From positions 248,001-312,000 of the forward strand of contig NZ_BJDI01000002.1 of NCBI RefSeq assembly GCF_005405065.1: 64,000 bases of DNA, read 5' to 3'. The notes beneath the pieces were generated by a model. That model did no database searches. It saw only the letters and a list, made by a program, of their open reading frames with translations, and was not told the DNA's origin. The position numbers were made by a program, and so were the translations under genes. Within the stretch, counting starts at the first letter, position 1, and each line of letters opens with the position of its first letter. Source of the DNA: Lactiplantibacillus nangangensis. GTDB lineage: Bacteria; Bacillota; Bacilli; Lactobacillales; Lactobacillaceae. Shown here piece by piece: positions 53,324 through 61,161 of this stretch.

Positions 53324-53669
53324 AATTTATCTCCGTGGGTGCTTTGAGATGTTGTTCAATCGGTGCCGTGATTTTGAGCAGGACGTCTTGATCGCTGAGG
53401 ACTACTAAATGGTGGTGACTGAGTAGTTCTGGTGTCAAGGCGGCATGAACGGCGGTTGCGGTTACCCAGCAAGTGTCGGTATCATATGCCGGCGCGTGCA
53501 AAAGCTCATAACCATTGCTGGCATCGACATAAACTTGAAAACCGATGCCTAGCCGTGCTTGTAATCGTTTAGCGTAGCGTTGATATAAAGCGCGGTTGGC
53601 GTCTGCGTCTTTAGTGGGACCAACGATGCGCGCACCGAGTTGCAGGTTGGGAACGAGTCTCACTTGCAT
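53322..53669 (-). CDS. hypothetical protein
   Basis: A 115-residue soluble protein (MQVRLVPNLQLGARIVGPTK start) with a predicted mixed alpha/beta fold. An excellent ribosome site (AAAGGAGGA) precedes the ATG. A perfect 19-bp palindrome lies 35 bases upstream of the start. No family recognised. Confidence 0.68.
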   Translation of the reverse strand: MQVRLVPNLQLGARIVGPTKDADANRALYQRYAKRLQARLGIGFQVYVDASNGYELLHAPAYDTDTCWVTATAVHAALTPELLSHHHLVVLSDQDVLLKITAPIEQHLKAPTEIN

Positions 53670-53703
53670 GCCGGTTCCTCCTTTGCTTAAGTCCTATCTA
53701 AGT

Positions 53704-53722
53704 CTATTTTAGCCTAAAATAG
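53704..53722. promoter_or_regulatory. perfect 19-bp palindrome; copy 2 of the shared element
   Basis: CTATTTTAG-C-CTAAAATAG is a perfect dyad. It shares the 15-mer TTTTAGCCTAAAATA with the permease promoter region. It is upstream of the hypothetical gene at 53322-53669, consistent with an operator. Confidence 0.55.
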
Positions 53723-53759
53723 GGCCATTTGCAGGGAAGTTCCGTTCAGATTGAAAAAT

Positions 53760-53791
53760 AAACCGGCCAAGACTGAGTCTCAAGCCGGTTT
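53760..53791 (-). terminator. terminator downstream of lactate permease
   Basis: Stem AAACCGGC / GCCGGTTT; T-rich flanks on both strands. On the minus strand it follows the permease stop. Confidence 0.8.
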
Positions 53792-53795
53792 TTTT

Positions 53796-55397
53796 TTAGA
53801 TTAAAGTTAATAAAACGAGTCCGGAAAGCCCAGTCAGTGCGGCATACCCGAGCGCTGGTAAAATCGTTTGTCGTAAGATGGCTCCTTCTTGGCCATTCAG
53901 TCCGACAACGGAGCTTACTGCAACGATATTGTGAACACAGATCATGTTCCCAGCTGCAGCCCCAATTAATTGCGCTGCGAGGACGACGGGTTCATTTAAG
54001 TGGGCATTCGCCGCGATGTCTGCTTGAATCTGTGCGAACGTTAAGGTGGAAACGGTCGTGCTACCAGTGACGAATGAACCGAGTTCGCCTAAGAATGGCG
54101 CAATGATGATCCAGATGCCCGCCAAGTATTTGGCGACAAATTTGGCGATGTACATTGGCATACTTGGCAGTTTAGCTGTATTTAGGCCTGAGTTGGTGAA
54201 CACTTGGACCATGACCAGGGTCACGATCAAAGCCAGTGCGGTGCCACCCATTGAACTGACGACCTTTTTAGCTGTCGGAGCGAGTGGTCGTAAGGTCTTG
54301 ACTTGGACGAGCAAGCCAATGATAGCCGCCAACGCTAAGATCGTTCCGGGTGAATAGAGTAACTCCCAGTCAGAATTAATTGATTGAAAGCCTAAAATGT
54401 GTGACCAAGATAGATTCAGTGTCGTGGTCAACGCCGTTTTAAGTGGCTGCCAGACGCGACTGGCGAGTAACAAGATGACGACTAACAAATATGGAAACCA
54501 CGCTTTTAACAAGGACATCTGTGAGTTAACCGGTGCTGCTTGGGTCGATTCGGGTGCCACGGTTGCGACTTGCCATGGGGTCTCTCGGGTGCTTGCCGGT
54601 AAGAGCCAATGGTAACGGATGCTAACGATGGCAACAATCAAGGTACCAAGTGGTGCTAGGATTGCGATGAATTCATAACCAATGAGCCAAGCACTGATTA
54701 AGGCAATGCTACTGTAAACGAGCCCAATCACTAAAGCCCACGGGAGCACGGTTAGCCACTGTTTAAATCGGTCTTTTTTAGGGCCAAAGCCGAGAATCAA
54801 GATAAGGATCAAGACGGCCGGCATAAGTGCGCCGACAAATAAATCGAGTTGCGTTACACGGAGACCAATTTGATTTAAGAGACTCGTCTTTTCAGTCACG
54901 TTACTCAAGCCAACGGTTAGTGGTGTGCCGACAGCCCCAAATGCGGCCGGGGTGGAGTCGGCAACTAAGGCCATGATCACGGCAGCCATTGGTGAGAAGC
55001 CTAATGCAATCAAAAGTGGGGCGGTGACCATGGCAGGGGTCCCAAATCCTGAGACCCCTTCAATCAAGCCACCAAATAGAAAGGCGACTAGGACGGTTTG
55101 CAGGCGCATATCGGCAGATAAGGCCTTAAAGCCTTGGTTGATACGGTCGATGGCACCGGTTGCTCGTAAACTGTTTAGCATCAATAACGCGCCAAATAAA
55201 ATCCAGAGAATCGGCAACGACTTATGCAATGCTTGCAGGACGGATGCTAACAGGACAGTCGGTGAAAGGTGCCAGAACAAGTAGCCAGTAATCATGACGA
55301 CGATGGCTGAGAGGCTCATCCCGCGGGTGGCTGGTAGATTGAACACCCCGAGTAAGATCAACGGCAAAATAATGGCCGCAAGTGCAACGAAAATCAT
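53796..55397 (-). CDS. lctP: L-lactate permease (LctP family)
   Basis: The 533-residue protein has about 13 membrane segments and the LctP/GlcA signatures FGGLIEGVSGFGTPAMVTAPLL (about 107-128, quoted as GGLIEGVSGFGTPAMV), SPMAAVIMALVADSTPAAFG and the late GAAAGNMICVHNIVAVSSVVG. It transports lactate (and glycolate) with protons across the plasma membrane. AAGGAGG precedes the ATG. It is the second gene of an operon, 12 bases after an MFS-like gene. Confidence 0.94.
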   Translation of the reverse strand: MIFVALAAIILPLILLGVFNLPATRGMSLSAIVVMITGYLFWHLSPTVLLASVLQALHKSLPILWILFGALLMLNSLRATGAIDRINQGFKALSADMRLQTVLVAFLFGGLIEGVSGFGTPAMVTAPLLIALGFSPMAAVIMALVADSTPAAFGAVGTPLTVGLSNVTEKTSLLNQIGLRVTQLDLFVGALMPAVLILILILGFGPKKDRFKQWLTVLPWALVIGLVYSSIALISAWLIGYEFIAILAPLGTLIVAIVSIRYHWLLPASTRETPWQVATVAPESTQAAPVNSQMSLLKAWFPYLLVVILLLASRVWQPLKTALTTTLNLSWSHILGFQSINSDWELLYSPGTILALAAIIGLLVQVKTLRPLAPTAKKVVSSMGGTALALIVTLVMVQVFTNSGLNTAKLPSMPMYIAKFVAKYLAGIWIIIAPFLGELGSFVTGSTTVSTLTFAQIQADIAANAHLNEPVVLAAQLIGAAAGNMICVHNIVAVSSVVGLNGQEGAILRQTILPALGYAALTGLSGLVLLTLI

Positions 55398-55409
55398 AAA
55401 ACAGCCTCC

Positions 55410-56780
55410 TTAGTTTGAGCGCGATTGTGACGGATGACTAGGCTTGAAGTATTGCTGCCCGTAGATCGTGATAATTGAAAGTAATAATGAGATCAGTAAC
55501 AGTGGCCAAGCCACAGCATGCAAATAGCTTAATTTTAAAACCGCGGTGCTGGGATTGAAAAATTGCATGAGACTCAAATGTTGCCAACCGCTGACTAGGA
55601 CTAGTAAGCCAAATAAGCTTAATTGACAAAGTAACCCACCATAAGTTGAAAAACGGTATTTATTAATAATAGCTAGATCTGGGTCATTTTCATCGGCAGT
55701 GTAGACGCTCGTGTTAATCGCGGGGTTCTCGTAGCCAACGTACAACGCAATTAGGAGCAATCCAATGATATACAGTGCTGGAATGGTGGTCAGAGCCAAT
55801 AGATGGCCTAAAATGAGTCCCCACTGGGCTAGTTTCTTTGCTTGTGCACTGACATGGTGACCGAGGCTTGCATATAATGGTTGGCCACCTTCAAAGCCAA
55901 TCAGGTAGATGACAAAAATGAGATACATCCCATTTTTGCCTAAAACGAAGTAGCCGAAGAAACTGTTGAAGAGGAGCACAAAACTCACCAGAAAGCCACG
56001 ATTGACGATGCGGAGCTTGTTGGCTGGCATGGCCTTCCAATCGGCAGCCAATTCAAGATTTAATAAAATGATAGCAAGAATGACGAGCCCTAAAACGTAA
56101 GGCAGGGCAATGGTCAAACTAATTTTTCGTAATAGCGTCAATAAACCAATCAATGCAAAGAAGACGATAAAGACTAATACTCGCCATAACTTGATTGGTT
56201 GTCGCTCAGAACTGGTTTGTTCATGATAAAAGGCCATTGAAAATTGGTTGAGCAGGCGCCCAGCTGGTAGCGCAATTAGGAAAAGCGCACCCAGGATGAC
56301 GAATGCTAAGCGATAATGGAGGTCAAAAACAAAGTCAGCAACGAAGAGTAACCCTAGTACGCCAAAGATGAGCCAATAGAGGCGTTTTAATTTGAAATCG
56401 GTATGGCTGGTCAAATGTAGTTTAATCGTTAAGTAGTAAGGCCAAATGTTCGCTGAAGTGTAGCCAAGGCAGAGGGCACCGATGACGAGCCATGGTAGGC
56501 TACTGGTGACACTATAAATCGCGCTGCCAATCACACCCAGCCACAAACATAGTATCAAGTAAGTACTGGATTTTAAATTGAGCCGTTTGGTTGAAAAAAT
56601 ACTGGCAGCTCGCGCCACATAAAAAACAATAATAGCAATTAAGTAGGTTGTGCTGTGGGTCTGTTGGTACTTAAAAAGGATTAACACGTAGGGGAGGACG
56701 ATCCCGATATTTGCTAAAAAATTTAAAGTCGCAATTGAAAAGTCCAAAGAAGTTTCTCGTAATTTCTGCAATAAATTCAC
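55410..56780 (-). CDS. MFS-like membrane protein upstream of lactate permease
   Basis: A 456-residue protein with about 12 membrane segments and short loops. It lacks an obvious MFS motif A between segments 2 and 3 (region reads VARAASIFSTKRLN), so the assignment to MFS rests on size and topology. It is the first gene of the operon with lactate permease, so a role in carboxylate transport or sensing is possible. Function not recognised. Confidence 0.7.
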   Translation of the reverse strand: MNLLQKLRETSLDFSIATLNFLANIGIVLPYVLILFKYQQTHSTTYLIAIIVFYVARAASIFSTKRLNLKSSTYLILCLWLGVIGSAIYSVTSSLPWLVIGALCLGYTSANIWPYYLTIKLHLTSHTDFKLKRLYWLIFGVLGLLFVADFVFDLHYRLAFVILGALFLIALPAGRLLNQFSMAFYHEQTSSERQPIKLWRVLVFIVFFALIGLLTLLRKISLTIALPYVLGLVILAIILLNLELAADWKAMPANKLRIVNRGFLVSFVLLFNSFFGYFVLGKNGMYLIFVIYLIGFEGGQPLYASLGHHVSAQAKKLAQWGLILGHLLALTTIPALYIIGLLLIALYVGYENPAINTSVYTADENDPDLAIINKYRFSTYGGLLCQLSLFGLLVLVSGWQHLSLMQFFNPSTAVLKLSYLHAVAWPLLLISLLLSIITIYGQQYFKPSHPSQSRSN

Positions 56781-56965
56781 ACACCATTCTGTTAGTTTCC
56801 TATGGCTAAGTATAGCAATTTACCGGGGCAAAAGCTGTAAAAGTGACTAATTTACTAGGGATGGTTAGCGGACGGATGGCACCTTTAATGAAGAAAGCCT
56901 TTACTTAGAACATTTGTTCGGCTATGATTAATTGGCTCGTTACAAAGCTGGCAATGCCACTTCAA

Positions 56966-56994
56966 AGTATAATATTAGTAACATGTTACTTTAA
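56966..56994 (-). promoter_or_regulatory. predicted promoter with a palindrome in the spacer
   Basis: On the minus strand TTAAAG and TATACT are spaced 17 bp. A perfect 14-bp dyad AGTAACATGTTACT (56977-56990) occupies the spacer, the classic position for a repressor operator. It would control the transporter-lctP operon, with a leader of about 180 bases. Confidence 0.48.
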
Positions 56995-57035
56995 CTAAAA
57001 CAAAACAACCACAAAAACCAGCCACCAGCTTACGG

Positions 57036-57986
57036 CTAATCACTCCAAGATTGCAGTCTTTTTTGAACTAATTGACGTAACTTTGACGGGAATTGTTGGC
57101 GCCTGACATCCTGACCTAAGAAGAGCAACCAGTCAATGAAGGCCGTTACAGCCGCGGTATCGTTCAAATCAAGATAAGTTTGAAAACGGGCACTTTGCTC
57201 GAATGGATCTAAAAATTGCAAATATTGGTCAGGCTGATGCAGTCGCTTGAACTGACTGATTGCATGGGGGCCTAATTGCAACGTAATTGTTGGTTTGGGA
57301 GTAGCTTGCTGGAGACGCCGTGCCATCGTTGCTGCATCTAGACGGGTCGGCATTGTTTTAACCGCTTTAATTTGCCTTAGCGGAATCGTTCTAAGCTGGT
57401 CGGTTGTGAGGCTGAAACAGACTAATGACCATTTTGCTTGTTGTTGTGCTAAATACTGAACATAAACTATCTCAATTGTGGCATCTACATAGGTAAGTTG
57501 TAAGTGACGGTTAATGAGCGCTGCATTGATCAAACGCTTCAGTTGGGGCACTGCTACGTCAGTCAATTCGAGAATATCAGTATTTAACGGATTCGTATTT
57601 TCAAAACGCAATAGCTTTTGCAGATCAATCAACGTGTCTTGCTGCGTTTGTGAGGCGATTGCCAGCAATTTTTCGGTCAGCGTTTGCCGGTTTTGCAAAA
57701 ATGGCAGTTGCTGATTGGTCGTTGCCATAAAGCTGACAAATAGTGCCTTGAGTTCTTCCGTATTGAATTGAACGGCCGGTAAAAGTTGATTGCGCATAAC
57801 GGTGAAACCACCGTCTGGGCCAACACTAGAAATTAATGGCATGCCCAATTCTTGGATGACGGCTAGATCACGGGCTGCAGTGCTACGAGAAATTTGAAAT
57901 TCAACCATGAGATCACTAATAGTGAATTGCTGACGATTATTGATATAACGCATTTCAGTATTGATTCGAGTTGTTTTTGACATCAT
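57036..57986 (-). CDS. WYL-domain transcriptional regulator (YobV-like)
   Basis: The 316-residue protein has an N-terminal helix-turn-helix (FTISDLMVEFQISRSTAARD at about 21-40) of the HTH_11/DeoR kind and a central WYL-type ligand-binding domain (about 140-230). The canonical Trp-Tyr-Leu run is not conserved; the region reads LQLTYVDATI. A ribosome site AGGAA precedes ATG-ATG, so the start could be one codon later. It is divergent from the GyrI-like gene, the same pairing as YobV-YobU of B. subtilis. Confidence 0.85.
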   Translation of the reverse strand: MMSKTTRINTEMRYINNRQQFTISDLMVEFQISRSTAARDLAVIQELGMPLISSVGPDGGFTVMRNQLLPAVQFNTEELKALFVSFMATTNQQLPFLQNRQTLTEKLLAIASQTQQDTLIDLQKLLRFENTNPLNTDILELTDVAVPQLKRLINAALINRHLQLTYVDATIEIVYVQYLAQQQAKWSLVCFSLTTDQLRTIPLRQIKAVKTMPTRLDAATMARRLQQATPKPTITLQLGPHAISQFKRLHQPDQYLQFLDPFEQSARFQTYLDLNDTAAVTAFIDWLLFLGQDVRRQQFPSKLRQLVQKRLQSWSD

Positions 57987-58060
57987 TAATTTCCTAACAG
58001 GTTCATTTTTTGAGATGATTAACTTGTATCATAGCATTATTCAATTCAAGGAGGAATCAA

Positions 58061-58543
58061 TTGACAATGACTAATACAAAAATAATAAAGAAATTGGCTT
58101 TTACAGTACTTGGACTCGGCACAACTTTGAGTGGGGACTATCAACAACTACCAGCACAGAAAAAAGCTTTTTGGGAACAGGTGACGACTGATGGTCGTTT
58201 AGCAGCACTTAAGCAGCAAGCACAAAACAACTTGGAATTTGCTGTAAATGAAGCCATCGATGGGGCCATGCACTTCTATGCTGGTGTTCAAGCAGCCGCT
58301 GAAGTGTCAGTTGGGACTGATCAACGGGCAATTCATTTTCCAGCGAGTGAGTATTTGGTGGTCAGTGGACAAGCAAAGTCTGTCCCAGAACTATTCGCCA
58401 GTCTGGAAGGCTTAGCTTTTGGTCAAGCACTGCCTAGCTTGACTGATAAGGCTTACGTTGGTGGTCCCAATGCAACGGTGATTACGGCGAAACAAGCAGA
58501 CGGAGTCACGGGTGAATTGTGGATTCCCGTGGTAACCAAGTAA
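58061..58543 (+). CDS. GyrI-like / AraC effector-binding domain protein (YobU-like)
   Basis: The 160-residue protein is a stand-alone effector-binding domain of the GyrI superfamily: two betaalphabeta repeats with YAGVQAA and FPASEYLVVSGQ, ending with GELWIPVV. Such proteins bind or hydrolyse hydrophobic small molecules. AAGGAGG lies 6 bases before a TTG at 58061 and 12 bases before an in-frame ATG at 58067, so the exact start is uncertain by two codons. Regulated by the divergent WYL regulator (inference). Confidence 0.85.
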   Translation: MTMTNTKIIKKLAFTVLGLGTTLSGDYQQLPAQKKAFWEQVTTDGRLAALKQQAQNNLEFAVNEAIDGAMHFYAGVQAAAEVSVGTDQRAIHFPASEYLVVSGQAKSVPELFASLEGLAFGQALPSLTDKAYVGGPNATVITAKQADGVTGELWIPVVTK

Positions 58544-58567
58544 TATCGCATAGTTAACGAATAAACT

Positions 58568-58613
58568 GCACCGACAGTCGTCAACCCTAATGACGATTGT
58601 CGGTGCTTTTTTG
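58568..58613 (+). terminator. rho-independent terminator
   Basis: Stem GCACCGACAGTCGTCA / TGACGATTGTCGGTGC (one G-T pair) with six T. Confidence 0.92.
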
Positions 58614-58674
58614 AGGCAATTTGGCACTTTTTAGTTATGATAGAGGCGTAAAAGTTAAATAGTTGAACTTTTTG

Positions 58675-58698
58675 AATTTAATTGTTAACAATTAAATT
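58675..58698. promoter_or_regulatory. perfect 24-bp palindrome, OhrR-type operator
   Basis: AATTTAATTGTT is followed directly by its exact complement AACAATTAAATT. The core closely resembles the AATTAAATTGTA-type operators bound by OhrR. It lies about 60 bases before the OhrR-like gene, suggesting autoregulation. Confidence 0.75.
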
Positions 58699-58759
58699 GT
58701 CTAGTAGGGATAAATGATTTATAATAATAATGACAATTGAAGGAGGGCCCCAATTCACC

Positions 58760-59179
58760 ATGCGTAAATTAGAAGACCACTTTTGCTTTTTAATGTATGT
58801 CACATCACGTGCAATCCAACGGGCCTATCAGCCAGAGTTAGCTGCACAAGGACTAACTTATCCGCAATATTTAGTGCTAGTTTTATTAGATGAACATCCT
58901 GATCTCACGGTAAAAGCCGTGGGTAATTGGCTCGATTTAAGTACCGGCACCGTGACCCCTTTACTCAAACGTATGGATGAGGAAGGCTTAATCACACGGC
59001 AACGCAGTCAAGCTGATGAACGACAAGTCAGTGTCAATTTAACCGTTGCTGGTCGCCACAAGCGTGCGGCGGTGAGCGAAGTGCCAGAATTATTGCTAGA
59101 CCGTGGCAAGCTAAATGATGAAGAATGGCAAACACTCTCACATTTGACCCACAAATTAATGATGAATCTAAAAAATTAA
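58760..59179 (+). CDS. ohrR: OhrR-like MarR-family peroxide-sensing regulator
   Basis: The 139-residue protein has an OhrR N-terminus (LEDHFCFLMYVTSRAIQRAY) with Cys9 at the position of the single peroxide-sensing Cys of B. subtilis OhrR, and Tyr residues nearby that usually contact it. The winged helix follows: LTVKAVGNWLDLSTGTVTPL and the DERQVSVNLT wing. No other Cys is present, so it is a one-Cys type. AAGGAGGG lies 12 bases before the ATG at 58760. No ohr peroxidase gene is adjacent; targets must be elsewhere, or a different ligand is sensed. Confidence 0.86.
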   Translation: MRKLEDHFCFLMYVTSRAIQRAYQPELAAQGLTYPQYLVLVLLDEHPDLTVKAVGNWLDLSTGTVTPLLKRMDEEGLITRQRSQADERQVSVNLTVAGRHKRAAVSEVPELLLDRGKLNDEEWQTLSHLTHKLMMNLKN

Positions 59180-59186
59180 GACTATC

Positions 59187-59222
59187 TTAACCCCTATGAT
59201 GTTGCACATTGTAGGGGTTAAT
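59187..59222 (+). terminator. terminator after ohrR-like gene
   Basis: Stem TTAACCCCTA / TAGGGGTTAA with a weak T tail (TTGTTGTT). Confidence 0.7.
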
Positions 59223-59340
59223 TGTTGTTCAGTAACGAGTGACTAAGGTACAGTAAAGACCGGTTTACCAGCTTAAAGACATGACATGCTGGCGAGTGGG
59301 TCTGTTAGAATCCCAGTATTTCAGGTTTTAGTGGTTTTCC

Positions 59341-59384
59341 GTCACGTTTCCGTCACAAAAAATTCACAAAAAAGTCATAATTTT
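59341..59384 (+). promoter_or_regulatory. Pho-box-like array of four 11-bp direct repeats before tarI
   Basis: GTCACGTTTCC, GTCACAAAAAA, TTCACAAAAAA and GTCATAATTTT are exactly 11 bp apart (59341, 59352, 59363, 59374). A TATGAT -10 box follows at 59389-59394. This is the architecture of PhoB/PhoP response-regulator sites, where the repeats replace a -35 box; there is no good -35 for this -10. Confidence 0.6.
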
Positions 59385-59432
59385 TATTTATGATTGTCCT
59401 AATATTTGAACCATGAATGGAGTAATGTTGAT

Positions 59433-60134
59433 ATGATTTATGCTCAGATTTTAGCCGGTGGTAAAGGCACTCGTATGGGAAATGTTCCAATGCCCAAACA
59501 ATTTTTATCCTTGGCTGATAAGCCGATTTTGATTCACACGATTGAAAAGTTTGTGTTAGAAAGTCGCTTTGATGCTATCTTAGTTGTTTGTCCAGCTGAC
59601 TGGTTGAGTCATACCCAAGATCTCATCAAAAAGTATATCAGTGATGAACGTGTTCACGTGGTTACCGGTGGTTCTGAACGGAACGAAACACTCATGAATG
59701 GGATTCATTATATTCACGAAAATTATGGTGAACACGATGACGATGTCGTGGTGACTCACGATGCCGTACGCCCATTTATTACGCAACGCATTATTAACGA
59801 CAACATTGAAGCTGTGTTGAAGAACCCAGCAGTTGATACGGTAGTTCCTGCCATTGATACGATCGTCCAAGGAACTGAAAACAAGATCGATGATATTCCT
59901 GTACGTTCAACGATGTATCAAGGTCAAACACCCCAAAGCTTCAACATTAAGACTTTGGTTAGTTCTTACGAAAGCTTATCAGATGCACAAAAAGAAACAC
60001 TTTCAGACTCATGCAAGATTGTGCTTTTAGCTGGTCAACCGGTCAAGATGGTTCGTGGTGAAAACTATAACTTCAAAATTACCACCCCTTATGATCTCCG
60101 TGTAGCAACTGCTTTAGTGGAAACGAGGTCATAA
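59433..60134 (+). CDS. tarI: ribitol-5-phosphate cytidylyltransferase
   Basis: The 233-residue protein has the CTP-binding loop [10 protein letters not shown] (residues 7-16), PMPKQFL, DAVRPFI and a C-terminal [11 protein letters not shown], the IspD/TarI pattern. It makes CDP-ribitol for poly(ribitol phosphate) wall teichoic acid. TarI rather than IspD is chosen because tarJ and two polymerase-type genes follow, and lactobacilli normally make isoprenoids by the mevalonate route. The ATG at 59433 is used (GGAG upstream); the extension to 59406 is unsupported. tarJ starts one base after the stop. Confidence 0.93.
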   Translation: MIYAQILAGGKGTRMGNVPMPKQFLSLADKPILIHTIEKFVLESRFDAILVVCPADWLSHTQDLIKKYISDERVHVVTGGSERNETLMNGIHYIHENYGEHDDDVVVTHDAVRPFITQRIINDNIEAVLKNPAVDTVVPAIDTIVQGTENKIDDIPVRSTMYQGQTPQSFNIKTLVSSYESLSDAQKETLSDSCKIVLLAGQPVKMVRGENYNFKITTPYDLRVATALVETRS

Positions 60135-60135
60135 C

Positions 60136-61161
60136 ATGTTAAATCAAGTTTATCGGCTCGTCGCTGCCCGGCAGTTCGAAGTACAAACAGTGGCTGAGAC
60201 TGTGACTGACAATGATATTGTGGTTCGACCACGCTTCTTATCCGTTTGTCATGCTGATCAACGTTACTTTACCGGTAGTCGACCACAATCAGTATTGCGG
60301 AAAAAATTACCGATGGCGTTGATTCATGAAGGTGTCGGTGAAGTGGTCAATGATCCCAAGGGTGAATTTAAGCCCGGTACTTTAGTCACCTTAATTCCCA
60401 ATACGCCATTTGGCACGGATCCAATCATTAAAGAAAATTATTTACCAACATCAAAATTCCGATCCAGTGGTTATGATGGCTTCATGCAGGAATACGTGGT
60501 CATGCATCGTGACCGCGTGATTGCATTGCCAGACGGCTTTGACATGCAAATGGCTGCCTTTATTGAAATGATTTCGGTCGGGGTGCACGGTTTGACCCAA
60601 TTAGAAGCCGCCATGGATGCCGATAGCAACACGATTGGTATTTGGGGCGATGGTAACTTGGGCTACATCACCGCAACTTTAGTTAAGCAATTCTTCCCTG
60701 ACAGCAAGCTGATTGTTTTTGGTCGCCATCAATCGAAACTGGACTATTTCTCATTCGCAGATAAAACCTATCTGGTTGATGATATTCCTGCCGACTTGCA
60801 GATCAGTCAAGCGGTAGAATGTACCGGTGGCCGCGGGAGCGAAATGGCCATTGCCCAAATCGTTGAACATATTCGTCCAATGGGAACGGCTATTTTGATG
60901 GGCGTTTCTGAAGACCCCGTTGGCATCGATACCCGTAACGTCTTAGCCAAGGGGATTACCTTGCGCGGGACCAGTCGGAGTGGTCGGGCTGACTTTGAAC
61001 GGGCTTTAAAGATTTTGAGTGCTAGTCCAGTCACTCGTGAACGATTACAAAATTTAGTCGGCTTAACTCGTAAAGTTAGCACCATTCAAGATATCATTGA
61101 TTTCTTCGAAGGGGATCTAACCAATTACTGGGGTAAGGCGGTGATGGAGTGGGACGTCTAA
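60136..61161 (+). CDS. tarJ: ribulose-5-phosphate reductase (ribitol-5-phosphate forming)
   Basis: The 341-residue MDR-superfamily protein has the zinc-site start SVCHADQRYFTGSRP (about 36-50), KLPMALIHEGVG with the GHE-equivalent, the Rossmann motif GIWGDGNLGYITA (about 170), and a C-terminal VGLTRKVST. It reduces D-ribulose 5-phosphate with NADPH to ribitol 5-phosphate, the substrate of TarI. It is directly adjacent to tarI and overlaps the next gene by 13 bases. Confidence 0.93.
   Translation: MLNQVYRLVAARQFEVQTVAETVTDNDIVVRPRFLSVCHADQRYFTGSRPQSVLRKKLPMALIHEGVGEVVNDPKGEFKPGTLVTLIPNTPFGTDPIIKENYLPTSKFRSSGYDGFMQEYVVMHRDRVIALPDGFDMQMAAFIEMISVGVHGLTQLEAAMDADSNTIGIWGDGNLGYITATLVKQFFPDSKLIVFGRHQSKLDYFSFADKTYLVDDIPADLQISQAVECTGGRGSEMAIAQIVEHIRPMGTAILMGVSEDPVGIDTRNVLAKGITLRGTSRSGRADFERALKILSASPVTRERLQNLVGLTRKVSTIQDIIDFFEGDLTNYWGKAVMEWDV

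Noticed and set aside
59433-60134. IspD (MEP-pathway cytidylyltransferase)
   Set aside because: The neighbours are tarJ and two polyol-phosphate transferases; lactobacilli normally use the mevalonate pathway.
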